From positions 248,001 through 312,000 of the forward strand of contig NZ_WJFD01000001.1 in assembly GCF_009647655.1 (NCBI RefSeq): a stretch of DNA of 64,000 nt, written 5' to 3'. This document shows positions 50,615 to 57,972 of this stretch, one piece after another; position 1 is the stretch's first letter; each line of letters starts with the position of its first letter. Made by a program: the position numbers and the translations under genes. The notes beneath the pieces are model-generated. The model had not been told where the DNA came from, made no database searches, and worked only from the letters and a program-made list of their open reading frames with translations. Source of the DNA: Chitinophaga sp. SYP-B3965. GTDB lineage: Bacteria; Bacteroidota; Bacteroidia; Chitinophagales; Chitinophagaceae.

Positions 50615-51154
50615 ATGCAACAAGCCTTATATATCGTTATTGGGGCGTTGATCGTACTTGTGTTAGGTCTATTCATCTTTTCCTTTTATTTACCCTCCCT
50701 TGTAAAAGTGGAACGCTCCCTGCTTATTAAAGCACCGCCGGACAGGATCTTTCCGCAGGTGAACGCTTTGCGTAACTGGCCGTTATGGTCTCCCTGGCAT
50801 GGATATGATCCGCAAATGAAGATGGCATATCACACAAAGGATACCGGTGCAGGGGCCGGGTATTCCTGGGAAAGCCGTCACCGTAACGTGGGCAAGGGGA
50901 GCCTTCTTATCACGGAATCGCGTATGAATGAGTATATTGCCAGCGAAATGAATTTCACGCAGCAGGGAACGGCCAAAGGGTATTTCCGTTTTGATACGGT
51001 GACCGATGGTACAAGGGTTACCTGGGGCATGGAAGCAGACATGGGGCAGAATCCTCTCCGTAAACTGATGGGGAAGATGATGGATAAATGGGTAGGCGGT
51101 GATTTTGAAAAAGGACTGCATAACCTCAAACGGTTAACTGAAGCCACGGCTTAA
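50615..51154 (+). CDS. SRPBCC (START/polyketide-cyclase-like) protein 1
   Basis: A 179-residue protein: an N-terminal membrane helix (ALYIVIGALIVLVLGLFIFSFYLPSL) and a SRPBCC ligand-binding domain starting VKVERSLLIKAPPDRIFPQVNALRNWPLWSPWHGYDPQMKM, the usual opening of this superfamily. The domain binds hydrophobic ligands; the ligand is not known. It is 18 bases after the permease and next to a clear paralogue. Confidence 0.88.
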   Translation: MQQALYIVIGALIVLVLGLFIFSFYLPSLVKVERSLLIKAPPDRIFPQVNALRNWPLWSPWHGYDPQMKMAYHTKDTGAGAGYSWESRHRNVGKGSLLITESRMNEYIASEMNFTQQGTAKGYFRFDTVTDGTRVTWGMEADMGQNPLRKLMGKMMDKWVGGDFEKGLHNLKRLTEATA

Positions 51155-51162
51155 TATTTTAT

Positions 51163-51717
51163 TTGGATATGCGATTTGTTAAAATGTTTTTGATTGCAGT
51201 GCTCATTTTCGGTTCACTGATCTTTGGTTTATCCTTACTATTCCCCTCTACCGCAAGAATGGAGCGTTCTGGTTCCATTAACGCACCGCTGGCCACCGTG
51301 TATGAACAGATCAGCCACCTGGAAACGTGGCCGGAATGGAACCCCTGGGATCCTGCTTATAAAAGAGATGGCAATATGCTCCAGCAATACTCCAAACCTG
51401 CCTCTGGTCAGGGTGCATGGTTCACCTGGAGTAATACGGTGGGCAGCACCGCTTCCGGAAGGGTAGAGATCGTGGCGGCAGACTCTTTGAAAGGCATTAC
51501 TTACAATATGACCCACCCGGCCATGAAACCGGTAAAAGGGTTCCTGGAACTAAAACCTACGGCAGATGGTAAAGGCACTGCCATCCTCTGGCGCCTGGAA
51601 ACCAATGTGGGGTTGACGCCCTGGTGGAAACTGCGGGGATTTCTCATGGACCGCATGTTTGGTGCATCCATGGAAGAGGGGTTGAATAAACTCCGTAATA
51701 TCTGCGAAAAGAACTGA
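51163..51717 (+). CDS. SRPBCC protein 2, paralogue of the preceding gene
   Basis: A 184-residue protein with the same layout as its neighbour: membrane helix (MFLIAVLIFGSLIFGLSLLFPS), then SGSINAPLATVYEQISHLETWPEWNPWDPAYKRDGNM. Met3 (base 51169, MRFVKMFL) is a likely start. The blocks WPEWNPW/WPLWSPW, GSINAP/SLLIKAP and the ending LETNVGLTPWWKLRGFLMDRM against MEADMGQNPLRKLMGKMMDKW show a tandem duplication. It is 8 bases after gene 1. Confidence 0.88.
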   Translation: MDMRFVKMFLIAVLIFGSLIFGLSLLFPSTARMERSGSINAPLATVYEQISHLETWPEWNPWDPAYKRDGNMLQQYSKPASGQGAWFTWSNTVGSTASGRVEIVAADSLKGITYNMTHPAMKPVKGFLELKPTADGKGTAILWRLETNVGLTPWWKLRGFLMDRMFGASMEEGLNKLRNICEKN

Positions 51718-51793
51718 TTTTGGATGAGTGGTATGGTAATTGTGAACGCAACACCGTAATTTACCATCTCAATATTATAAAAATCCTGTTTTT

Positions 51794-52288
51794 ATGAAAA
51801 GTATGTTATTTGCCCTGGCCTTCTTGGTAACAAGCAGCGCTGTACTGGCTCAAAATCCTCCGAAAAGTCCACGTGTAACAGCAACCGGCGACAACGTTGA
51901 GATTGCTTATGGCCAACCTTCCAAGAATGGTCGTCAGATCTTTCCTGGTCTGGAAGCTTACGGAAAAGTATGGCGCGCAGGTGCTAACAAATCCACCGAT
52001 ATCACTTTTAAGAAAGATGCCACCTTTGGCGGTACTAAAGTGAAAGCGGGTACTTATGCTTTGTTTATCACGCCTGGTGAAAAAGAATTCACCGTGATCC
52101 TGAACAGCATCCCTGCTCAATCCGGTGCTTTTGATTATGATAAGAACAAAGGCAGCGATGTAGCTACTGTAAAGGTTCCCCGTCAGAAAACTGCTTCTAC
52201 GGTTGAGAAATTAACGTTCTCTTTCCCTAAAGGCCATCTGCAAATGGAATGGGATGATACCAAAATAGCTGTTCCGCTGAAATTTTAA
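51794..52288 (+). CDS. DUF2911 exported protein
   Basis: A 164-residue exported protein. A signal peptide (MKSMLFALAFLVTSSAVLAQ) precedes a DUF2911 domain: SPRVTATGDNVEIAYGQPSKNGRQIFPGLEAYGKVWRAGANKSTDITFKKDATFGGTKVKAGTYALFITPGEKEFTVILN, a family very typical of Bacteroidota and of unknown function. Its end meets a bidirectional terminator. Confidence 0.92.
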   Translation: MKSMLFALAFLVTSSAVLAQNPPKSPRVTATGDNVEIAYGQPSKNGRQIFPGLEAYGKVWRAGANKSTDITFKKDATFGGTKVKAGTYALFITPGEKEFTVILNSIPAQSGAFDYDKNKGSDVATVKVPRQKTASTVEKLTFSFPKGHLQMEWDDTKIAVPLKF

Positions 52289-52306
52289 GCGACAAGATAT
52301 GTTTAA

Positions 52307-52339
52307 GAAAAAAGCAAGACCGTAATGGTCTTGCTTTTT
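52307..52339. terminator. Bidirectional terminator between DUF2911 and bioA
   Basis: Fourteen-base arms AAAAAAGCAAGACC (52307-52320) and GGTCTTGCTTTTTT (52325 on) with a 4-base loop, T-rich on both strands. Confidence 0.9.
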
Positions 52340-52343
52340 TTAT

Positions 52344-53630
52344 TTAGTTCCATTGTTCCTGGTACTTCGCCAGCATTTCATGGATGCTGTCGTACACCTC
52401 CGTTAATTGTTCATCTGTAATGCAATACGGCGGCAAGATATACAGGGTATTACCCAGCGGCCGGAGCATCACCCGTTTTTCACGGAAGAACTGATGCAGG
52501 AAAGCGGCCAAATCATTTGTATAACCATCAGCTTCTCCTGTTTCGATCTCAAAGGCCAGTATCGTTCCCAGCGAGCGTACATTCTTCACATCCGGGTGGT
52601 AGGCTAGTTCTACGCCAAAGTTGCGGTGCCGGGCATTGATGCGTTCCCTGTCCTTTTTGCATTCCGGCCGGAGGAACAGTTCCAGGCTGGCAAGGGCTAT
52701 GGCGCAGGTTAAAGGATTGGCGGTGTAGGAATGTCCGTGGAAAAGGGTTTTAAGCTTATCTGTGGAAAGGAATGCGTTGTAGATCTCATTGGTGCAGGTA
52801 GTGATGCCCATGGCAATGGTGCCGCCGGTAAGCCCTTTGGAGAGGGTGATCATATCCGGTGGGGTTTGTAGTTGCTCCATGGCAAAGTTGCTGCCTGTAC
52901 GCCCGAAACCGGTCATCACCTCATCTGCAATAAGCAGGATGTTATGTGCACGGCAGTGTTGCAGCAGGGCATCAAAACAATCCGCATCGTACATCACCAT
53001 GCCGCCTGAACCTTGTACCAGTGGTTCAAAGATAAAGGCGGCGGTATCTGCCGCATGGGTATCCACAGCAGCTTTGAGCGCCTCTATGTTATCCGCAGCG
53101 GGTACGTCCAGGAAAGTGACCTCAAACAGGAAATCATCAAAGGCACGGGTGAACACACTTCGGGCACTCACACTCATGGCCCCGAAAGTATCGCCGTGAT
53201 AGGCATTCCGGAAGGCCAGGATCCTCGTTTTAGCCTGGCCTTTGTTCTGCCAGTACTGGATGGTCATTTTTAAGGCTACTTCTACAGCTGTGGAACCATT
53301 GTCAGAATAGAAGAGTTTCTGCTGGGAACCCGGCAATACTGGCAGGAGTTTTTCTGCCAGTTCTACAGCTGGTTCATGGGTATATCCTGCAAAGATGATA
53401 TGATGCAGTTTAGTGGCCTGTTCGGCTATCTTTTCCGTGATATAAGGATGGGCATGGCCGTGAATGTTCACCCACCAGCTGGAGGTGGCATCCAGGTAAC
53501 TGTTTCCGTTCTCGTCAAAAAGAAGGGCGCCTTCTCCCCGCACAATACCAATAGGGTCGGGAGCGGTCTGCATTTGTGTATATGGATGCCAGATCACGGC
53601 TTTGTCACGTTCACTCAGACTTTTTTGCAT
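52344..53630 (-). CDS. bioA: Adenosylmethionine-8-amino-7-oxononanoate aminotransferase
   Basis: A 428-residue PLP enzyme of biotin synthesis, converting 8-amino-7-oxononanoate to 7,8-diaminopelargonate with S-adenosylmethionine as donor. Motifs: VIWHPYTQMQ and SSWWVNIHGHAHP (substrate Trp-Trp), DNGSTAVEVALKM, LLIADEVMTGFGRTG, and the PLP Lys in LSKGLTGG. The ATG at 53630 follows a leaderless-type -7 element (53635-53642) and is preferred to the upstream in-frame Met. No other biotin gene is in the window. Confidence 0.95.
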   Translation of the reverse strand: MQKSLSERDKAVIWHPYTQMQTAPDPIGIVRGEGALLFDENGNSYLDATSSWWVNIHGHAHPYITEKIAEQATKLHHIIFAGYTHEPAVELAEKLLPVLPGSQQKLFYSDNGSTAVEVALKMTIQYWQNKGQAKTRILAFRNAYHGDTFGAMSVSARSVFTRAFDDFLFEVTFLDVPAADNIEALKAAVDTHAADTAAFIFEPLVQGSGGMVMYDADCFDALLQHCRAHNILLIADEVMTGFGRTGSNFAMEQLQTPPDMITLSKGLTGGTIAMGITTCTNEIYNAFLSTDKLKTLFHGHSYTANPLTCAIALASLELFLRPECKKDRERINARHRNFGVELAYHPDVKNVRSLGTILAFEIETGEADGYTNDLAAFLHQFFREKRVMLRPLGNTLYILPPYCITDEQLTEVYDSIHEMLAKYQEQWN

Positions 53631-53634
53631 GGAG

Positions 53635-53642
53635 CAAATGTA
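53635..53642 (-). promoter_or_regulatory. -7 element upstream of bioA, nearly leaderless
   Basis: Reverse-strand TACATTTG, exact consensus, only 4 bases before the bioA ATG; this supports the downstream start. Confidence 0.55.
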
Positions 53643-53701
53643 AAAAATCAAAACATATCCCGGCTCAATATGTTAATAACTACCGGATGGCTGCAAATGC
53701 G

Positions 53702-53709
53702 TAACTTTG
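53702..53709 (+). promoter_or_regulatory. -7 element of the GNAT-YjdI-pirin-AlkD operon
   Basis: TAACTTTG, exact TAnnTTTG match, about 100 bases before the first gene. The -33 region is weak. Confidence 0.5.
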
Positions 53710-53809
53710 CAGTAAATAATACCGGCAAGATATTTGAACTGCAGTAGTATGATTATCAATGCAGTCTGTATAGGGCCGCGTATTATTCAAGTTAAAACCC
53801 AAATATAAC

Positions 53810-54109
53810 ATGGATACGAAGCTGTTGGATGTAAAAGACAATGTGAATGCCAGGCAATTTGAAGTGAAAATTGACGGGTTGCTGGCTAAAGTAGAGTACA
53901 TGATGGGTGGAAATAAGATCTTCCTTACGCATACGGAAGTTCCACCATCCCTGGAAGGCCAGGGTATTGCCGCGGCACTTGTAGAGCGCGTGCTGGAAAT
54001 AGTTGAAGAGCGAAAACTAAAGATGGTTCCCCTTTGCCCGTATGTGGCTACCTATCTTCGCAAACACCCGGAATGGAAGCGGTTACTGGCACACGGCATT
54101 AACGTATAG
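53810..54109 (+). CDS. GNAT-family N-acetyltransferase (YjdJ-like)
   Basis: A 99-residue small acetyltransferase. The motif PPSLEGQGIAAALVERVLEIVEERKLKMVPLCPYVATYLRKHPEW is the small GNAT (YjdJ/COG2388) form: acetyl-CoA loop QGIAAAL and the terminal CPYVATYLRKHPEW. In E. coli the same family is encoded next to a YjdI ferredoxin; here a YjdI-type gene is in the same operon, which supports a functional link whose nature is unknown. Confidence 0.92.
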   Translation: MDTKLLDVKDNVNARQFEVKIDGLLAKVEYMMGGNKIFLTHTEVPPSLEGQGIAAALVERVLEIVEERKLKMVPLCPYVATYLRKHPEWKRLLAHGINV

Positions 54110-54125
54110 ACACAATCCTCTAAAT

Positions 54126-54497
54126 ATGGCCATAGAAAATTTCGAAGAACTACATCACCTGCACCAGGAATGGAAGAAGGACCTTTTACTAAGCGAAAAG
54201 GAGATCAAATCATTAACGAGCGAATTGACAGAGATCAGCAGTCAGCCACTGGATCACGACCAGCAGGTAAAGATCGAGCATTTTCAGAATGCATTGATCC
54301 GCCAGAAGGAAGTAGTGAATGATGAGCTGCAACTGATCATTAAAGTAGACAAACTGATGTCTGAGAACAACGGGGAAATTGCACAGTTGCATATGCTGCA
54401 CAACAAACTGCAAGATGATATGGATACGTTCGACCGGTTGTTCGTTGATCTGCGTGAAGAGTTCAAAGCGTTCAAGCGCAGCCTGCTTAAATCCTGA
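54126..54497 (+). CDS. Coiled-coil protein of unknown function
   Basis: A 123-residue protein (MAIENFEELHHLHQEWKKDLLLSEKEIKSLTSELTEISS…) that is almost entirely helical with clear heptads. The ATG at 54126 is preferred to an upstream in-frame one because it follows the GNAT stop by 16 bases. It probably forms a coiled-coil dimer or a partner-binding helix bundle. It is sandwiched between the GNAT and YjdI-like genes, so it may be part of their complex. Confidence 0.75.
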   Translation: MAIENFEELHHLHQEWKKDLLLSEKEIKSLTSELTEISSQPLDHDQQVKIEHFQNALIRQKEVVNDELQLIIKVDKLMSENNGEIAQLHMLHNKLQDDMDTFDRLFVDLREEFKAFKRSLLKS

Positions 54498-54511
54498 AAA
54501 TTATACCTGAT

Positions 54512-54745
54512 ATGGAAGCAAAACTGGAATATACGAACGGCGAAGTCACCATCGTGTGGCAGCCCAGGATCTGTCAGCATGTTGGCATTTGCGCACGTGG
54601 ATTGCCGGAAGTATTTCAGCCAAGAGATAAACCCTGGATCAAGATCAACGCAGCTGATACGGCTGCATTGATTGCCCAGGTGCAAAAGTGCCCCTCCGGT
54701 GCTTTGAGTTTTTATATGAATGCGGATAAGCCATCCGAAGATTAA
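54512..54745 (+). CDS. Divergent [4Fe-4S] mono-cluster protein (YjdI-type)
   Basis: A 77-residue iron-sulfur protein. Cysteines lie at residues 21, 27 and 60 (RICQHVGICARGLPEVF, then QKCPSGAL), the pattern of the YjdI/COG4734 'mono-cluster' family. The function of the family is not established. It lies 3 bases before the pirin gene and after the coiled-coil gene, within a five-gene operon. Confidence 0.9.
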   Translation: MEAKLEYTNGEVTIVWQPRICQHVGICARGLPEVFQPRDKPWIKINAADTAALIAQVQKCPSGALSFYMNADKPSED

Positions 54746-54748
54746 ACT

Positions 54749-55621
54749 ATGCATAAATACCGAAGCGTAAGAACTGTTCTCTATGCTGATCTGAAAGAAA
54801 CAGGCGATATACCTGTTCGTCAGCCTTTTCCGTCTGCGCATGCGGACCGGATAGATCCTTTCCTGTTATTACACCACATCAACATAGAAGTACCTACCTA
54901 TATTCCGCCCCGGCATGCCGGCGTGGCGCCACATCCGCACCGGGGATTTTCTCCGGTCACTTTTATTTTTAAAGGTGGTGTGCATCACCGGGATAGCCGC
55001 GGTAACAATAGTGTGGTGCGGGAAGGTGGTACACAATGGATGCATGCCGGTATGGGTGTGATCCATAGTGAAAGACCACCGGAAGATATTCATGAAACAG
55101 GCGGTGTGCAGGAATTACTGCAGCTGTGGGTGAACTCGCCGGCCAGCCGTAAAAAGGACCAGCCGGCTTATTATCCGTTGCATGCAGCAGATACACCTTC
55201 ATTAAAAACGGAAGATGGGCGGGCTGTTGTGCATGTGGTAACAGGAGAATTGCTGGGCACCAAAGGTCCCATTCCCACCTTAACACCCGTGAACACTTTT
55301 ACGGCTCATCTTAAAAAAGGCGGGCAATTTTATTTTCCTATTCCTGCTACGCATCATGCCTTCATCTATCTCCTGGACGGAGAGTTGAGGGTGGAAGGCG
55401 CGAGTGTGTACACGGCTTTTCATGCGGTGGTGTTCAATGAAGATGGAGAGGGTTTTAACCTGATTGCGGAAGAAGATACGCGTGTGTTCATTGCCAGCGG
55501 GGAACCACTGAATGAAAACATAGCGCAGCACGGGCCTTATGTGATGAATACGGAAACGGAAGTGCTGGAGGCCATGCGTGATTTTCAAATGGGGAAGATG
55601 GGGATCTTGATAGAAGAATAA
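54749..55621 (+). CDS. Pirin-family protein
   Basis: A 290-residue double-cupin protein. The first cupin has the metal-ligand pattern in PHPHRGFSPVTFIFKGGVHHRDS and MHAGMGVIHSERP (His, His, His, Glu). The second cupin has the YLLDGELRVEG core. Pirins bind Fe and in several bacteria act as oxidative-stress sensors or quercetinase-like enzymes. Metal residues are intact in cupin 1. Start codon 3 bases after the YjdI-like stop. Confidence 0.92.
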   Translation: MHKYRSVRTVLYADLKETGDIPVRQPFPSAHADRIDPFLLLHHINIEVPTYIPPRHAGVAPHPHRGFSPVTFIFKGGVHHRDSRGNNSVVREGGTQWMHAGMGVIHSERPPEDIHETGGVQELLQLWVNSPASRKKDQPAYYPLHAADTPSLKTEDGRAVVHVVTGELLGTKGPIPTLTPVNTFTAHLKKGGQFYFPIPATHHAFIYLLDGELRVEGASVYTAFHAVVFNEDGEGFNLIAEEDTRVFIASGEPLNENIAQHGPYVMNTETEVLEAMRDFQMGKMGILIEE

Positions 55622-55637
55622 CCTTAAATCTATACCA

Positions 55638-56345
55638 ATGACCTTACAGGAAGTGTTGGATGCTATCAAAACCTATGGTAGTGTTTCCACTAAGAACACG
55701 ATGATGCGGCATGGATGCCAGGAGCCCATCTATGGTGCTAAAGTGGGAGACCTGAAACTAATACAGAAGAAGATTAAAAATGATCAGGCACTGGCGTTAT
55801 CGCTGTATGACAGCGGGGTGTATGAGGCGATGTATCTTGCGGGGCTGGTGGCAGATGGCAGCATGATGACGGAGAAACAATTAGAGCAGTGGGTTCAGCA
55901 TGCTAAATCTCCTGCTATCAGTGAATACACGGTTGCCTGGGTGGCAGCAGAACATCCGCAGGGCTGGAAGCTGGCGTTGAAGTGGATAGATTCTTCTGAT
56001 GAAATGATAGCCTGCAGTGGCTGGAATACTTTGAGCGGGATTGTATCTATGAGGCCGGATGCTGAATTGGATATTCCGAAGTTGCAGCAATTACTGAAAC
56101 GTGTGCAGGCGGAGATACATACAGCGCAGAACAGGGTGCGGTATTCGATGAATGGATTTGTGATAGGGGTGGGGACTTATGTGGATGTTTTAACTAAAGA
56201 GGCGATGGCTGTGGCTAAGAAAGTGGGTGTTGTAAGTGTGAATATGGGTGATACGGCGTGTAAGGTTCCTTTGGCGGAGGATTATATTAATGCTGCGAGG
56301 AATAGGCCGGGAGGGGTTAAAAAGAAGAAGACCACTAAGTGCTGA
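55638..56345 (+). CDS. DNA alkylation repair protein (AlkD-like)
   Basis: A 235-residue HEAT-like protein. Blocks are MTLQEVLDAIKTYGSVSTKNTMMRHGCQEPIYGAKVGDLKLIQKKI, AMYLAGLVADGSMMTEKQLEQWV, YTVAWVAAEHP and KWIDSSDEMIACSGWNTLSGI, typical of AlkD/DNA alkylation repair proteins that excise N3- or N7-alkylpurines. The catalytic Asp and the DNA-cradle Trp residues are plausible in the SSDEM and SGWNTL blocks but not pinned down. The last three codons, including the stop, belong to a 101-104-base tandem repeat that continues downstream. Confidence 0.9.
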   Translation: MTLQEVLDAIKTYGSVSTKNTMMRHGCQEPIYGAKVGDLKLIQKKIKNDQALALSLYDSGVYEAMYLAGLVADGSMMTEKQLEQWVQHAKSPAISEYTVAWVAAEHPQGWKLALKWIDSSDEMIACSGWNTLSGIVSMRPDAELDIPKLQQLLKRVQAEIHTAQNRVRYSMNGFVIGVGTYVDVLTKEAMAVAKKVGVVSVNMGDTACKVPLAEDYINAARNRPGGVKKKKTTKC

Positions 56346-56570
56346 GAGAGGTTTTTTCTTTTTAAGAGGAAGCAGGTTTTTAATAGCAGAGAAAAGGGTT
56401 TTCTTTCAAAGAAGAAAAGATGCTTTTCTAATTAAATAAGTGCTGAGAGAGGTTTTTTCTTTTTAAGAAAAAACAGATTTTCCAATAGAAGAGAAAGGAT
56501 TTTTCTTTCAAAGAAAAAGAGAAGCTTTTTAAAAATAAACCAAGTGCTGAGAGAGGTTTTGTTATTTTAG
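56337..56570. repeat. Tandem 101-104-base repeat over the alkD stop codon
   Basis: AAGTGCTGAGAGAGG occurs at 56337, 56438 and 56542, spaced 101 and 104 bases. Between these marks the sequences are related (TTTTTTCTTTTTAAG near the start, TCTTTCAAAGAA in the middle). The first copy begins inside the last codons of the AlkD-like gene (AAG TGC TGA). The third copy is partial. Poly-purine runs in each unit make slippage likely. Confidence 0.8.
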
Positions 56571-56585
56571 AATGAAAAGAAATTC

Positions 56586-56613
56586 AAGCGCCCATCCCGA
56601 AAGATGAGCGCTT
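56586..56613. terminator. Terminator between the AlkD repeats and the kelch gene
   Basis: Arms AAGCGCCCATC (from 56586) and GATGAGCGCTT (to about 56613), with one C:A mismatch and a T6 run. It can stop both directions. Confidence 0.8.
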
Positions 56614-56646
56614 TTTTAATCAACCAGAAATCCGAATCATAAAAAA

Positions 56647-57972
56647 CTAGTTCTGCGATAAGGTTACCGTATAAATAACATTACTTGAATTCGTAGGATT
56701 AAACCCATTGCTTTGCGGAGCCGTAGCTTCAATTCCTCCGTACATCCAGCCAATCATGGAGCTTCCGTTGGGCAGCTTTGCATAATCTATCACACCATTG
56801 ATGCCCAAATAAAGCGGTGTCATAGGGCTGGGAACAAACACCGCGTTAGCACCAATATATCCCGGCAGTTTCACCTTTGCCTGCGGATATTCCGTCACTC
56901 CTTTTGACGTATATACAATTGTGGATGCATGATTGAACCAGGGCATAAAATTGCCGGCATTACTGGGGATGGTATCTCCATCTTCCCCAAAATAATAATC
57001 CGTGATGCCACCGATCATCGTAACGTATGATTGCTGGTTACGGGTATTGTATAAAGAAATAGAAGCACAATCATACAGGCAGAATTTCTGTGCAAAGTTT
57101 ACATCCACCGTAACAGCACCCATGTAAGAGATATAGGCAGGATTGGGAAAAGGCCCGCCACGACTGGTGAACACACCACCTAATACCGCAAAACCCTGTG
57201 ACCCCTGCGGCGTTACATAAGGCACACCGTTAAAATCCCTGCGGTGAAACTGTGGCAGGTCCTGGTATTTTAAAGGGCTGGTGATCGTTGTGTAATTACT
57301 GACAGAAGGCACACCATTCACATTACTGATCTGAAAACGCGCTACCTGTTCCGTGTATTTACCATCCACTCCCGGTTTGTATTTGCCATTATAATTCTGC
57401 CCAAAAGCGAGGTAAAAGAACCCGTTCAGTTTAGTGAGTGTACCGCCGGTCACTTTCATCCTGTTATCCGAGATGGAATTGATGAAGGGCGTAAGATTGG
57501 TGCTGCCTGATCTGATCGCATTGATGAGCCCCGGTACATTGATGGCGGTGAGATTGGGAAAGGTCTGGTAACATCCGGGGGTATCTGAAGGGCAGCCATT
57601 ACCATATCCGCCAATGCAATACAACATGCTGCCATCCTGGTAGTAAGGCATATTGGTAGAACGCAGCTGGTATAAAAACTTTGCGGGGATGGGGGCACTC
57701 CATACGTTATTACTATTGGGATCTACTACATAGATATTTTGATTATCGAAGGAAGAAGGGAAGGTGCTGCTGCTGCCTCCCGTACCATGAAAACCATTGG
57801 TGCGGCCACCGATCAATAACCAGTAATTACCGGAAGTGCCAATGCAGAATGACTGCAAGGCGGGCGCTTTCGTATTGACCGATGAAGGGGTAAGTGTTAT
57901 CGTATAAGGCTGTGCGGCCAGGTGAAGGCAGCAAAAAAGTATAACAGCCAGGAGGAAAGAATGTTTTTTCAT
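56647..57972 (-). CDS. Exported kelch-like beta-propeller protein
   Basis: A 441-residue protein with a signal peptide (MKKHSFLLAVILFCCLHLAAQ). The mature region shows about five or six kelch-type blades: IGGRTNGFHGTGG, CIGGYGNGCPSD, GGTLTKLNGFFYLAFGQNYNG, AVLGGVFTSRGGPFP, TMIGGITDYYFGEDG, MYGGIEATAPQ. No catalytic residues (no galactose-oxidase Cys/Tyr pair recognised). Its ATG overlaps the stop of the VioB-N-like gene (57969-57972), so the two are translationally coupled. Probable cell-surface or periplasmic partner of that protein. Confidence 0.82.
   Translation of the reverse strand: MKKHSFLLAVILFCCLHLAAQPYTITLTPSSVNTKAPALQSFCIGTSGNYWLLIGGRTNGFHGTGGSSSTFPSSFDNQNIYVVDPNSNNVWSAPIPAKFLYQLRSTNMPYYQDGSMLYCIGGYGNGCPSDTPGCYQTFPNLTAINVPGLINAIRSGSTNLTPFINSISDNRMKVTGGTLTKLNGFFYLAFGQNYNGKYKPGVDGKYTEQVARFQISNVNGVPSVSNYTTITSPLKYQDLPQFHRRDFNGVPYVTPQGSQGFAVLGGVFTSRGGPFPNPAYISYMGAVTVDVNFAQKFCLYDCASISLYNTRNQQSYVTMIGGITDYYFGEDGDTIPSNAGNFMPWFNHASTIVYTSKGVTEYPQAKVKLPGYIGANAVFVPSPMTPLYLGINGVIDYAKLPNGSSMIGWMYGGIEATAPQSNGFNPTNSSNVIYTVTLSQN

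Noticed and set aside
56337..56570. CRISPR-like or attachment-site interpretation of the tandem repeat after alkD
   Set aside because: Only about 2.2 copies with related, not unique, intervening sequence, and no integrase or cas gene nearby.
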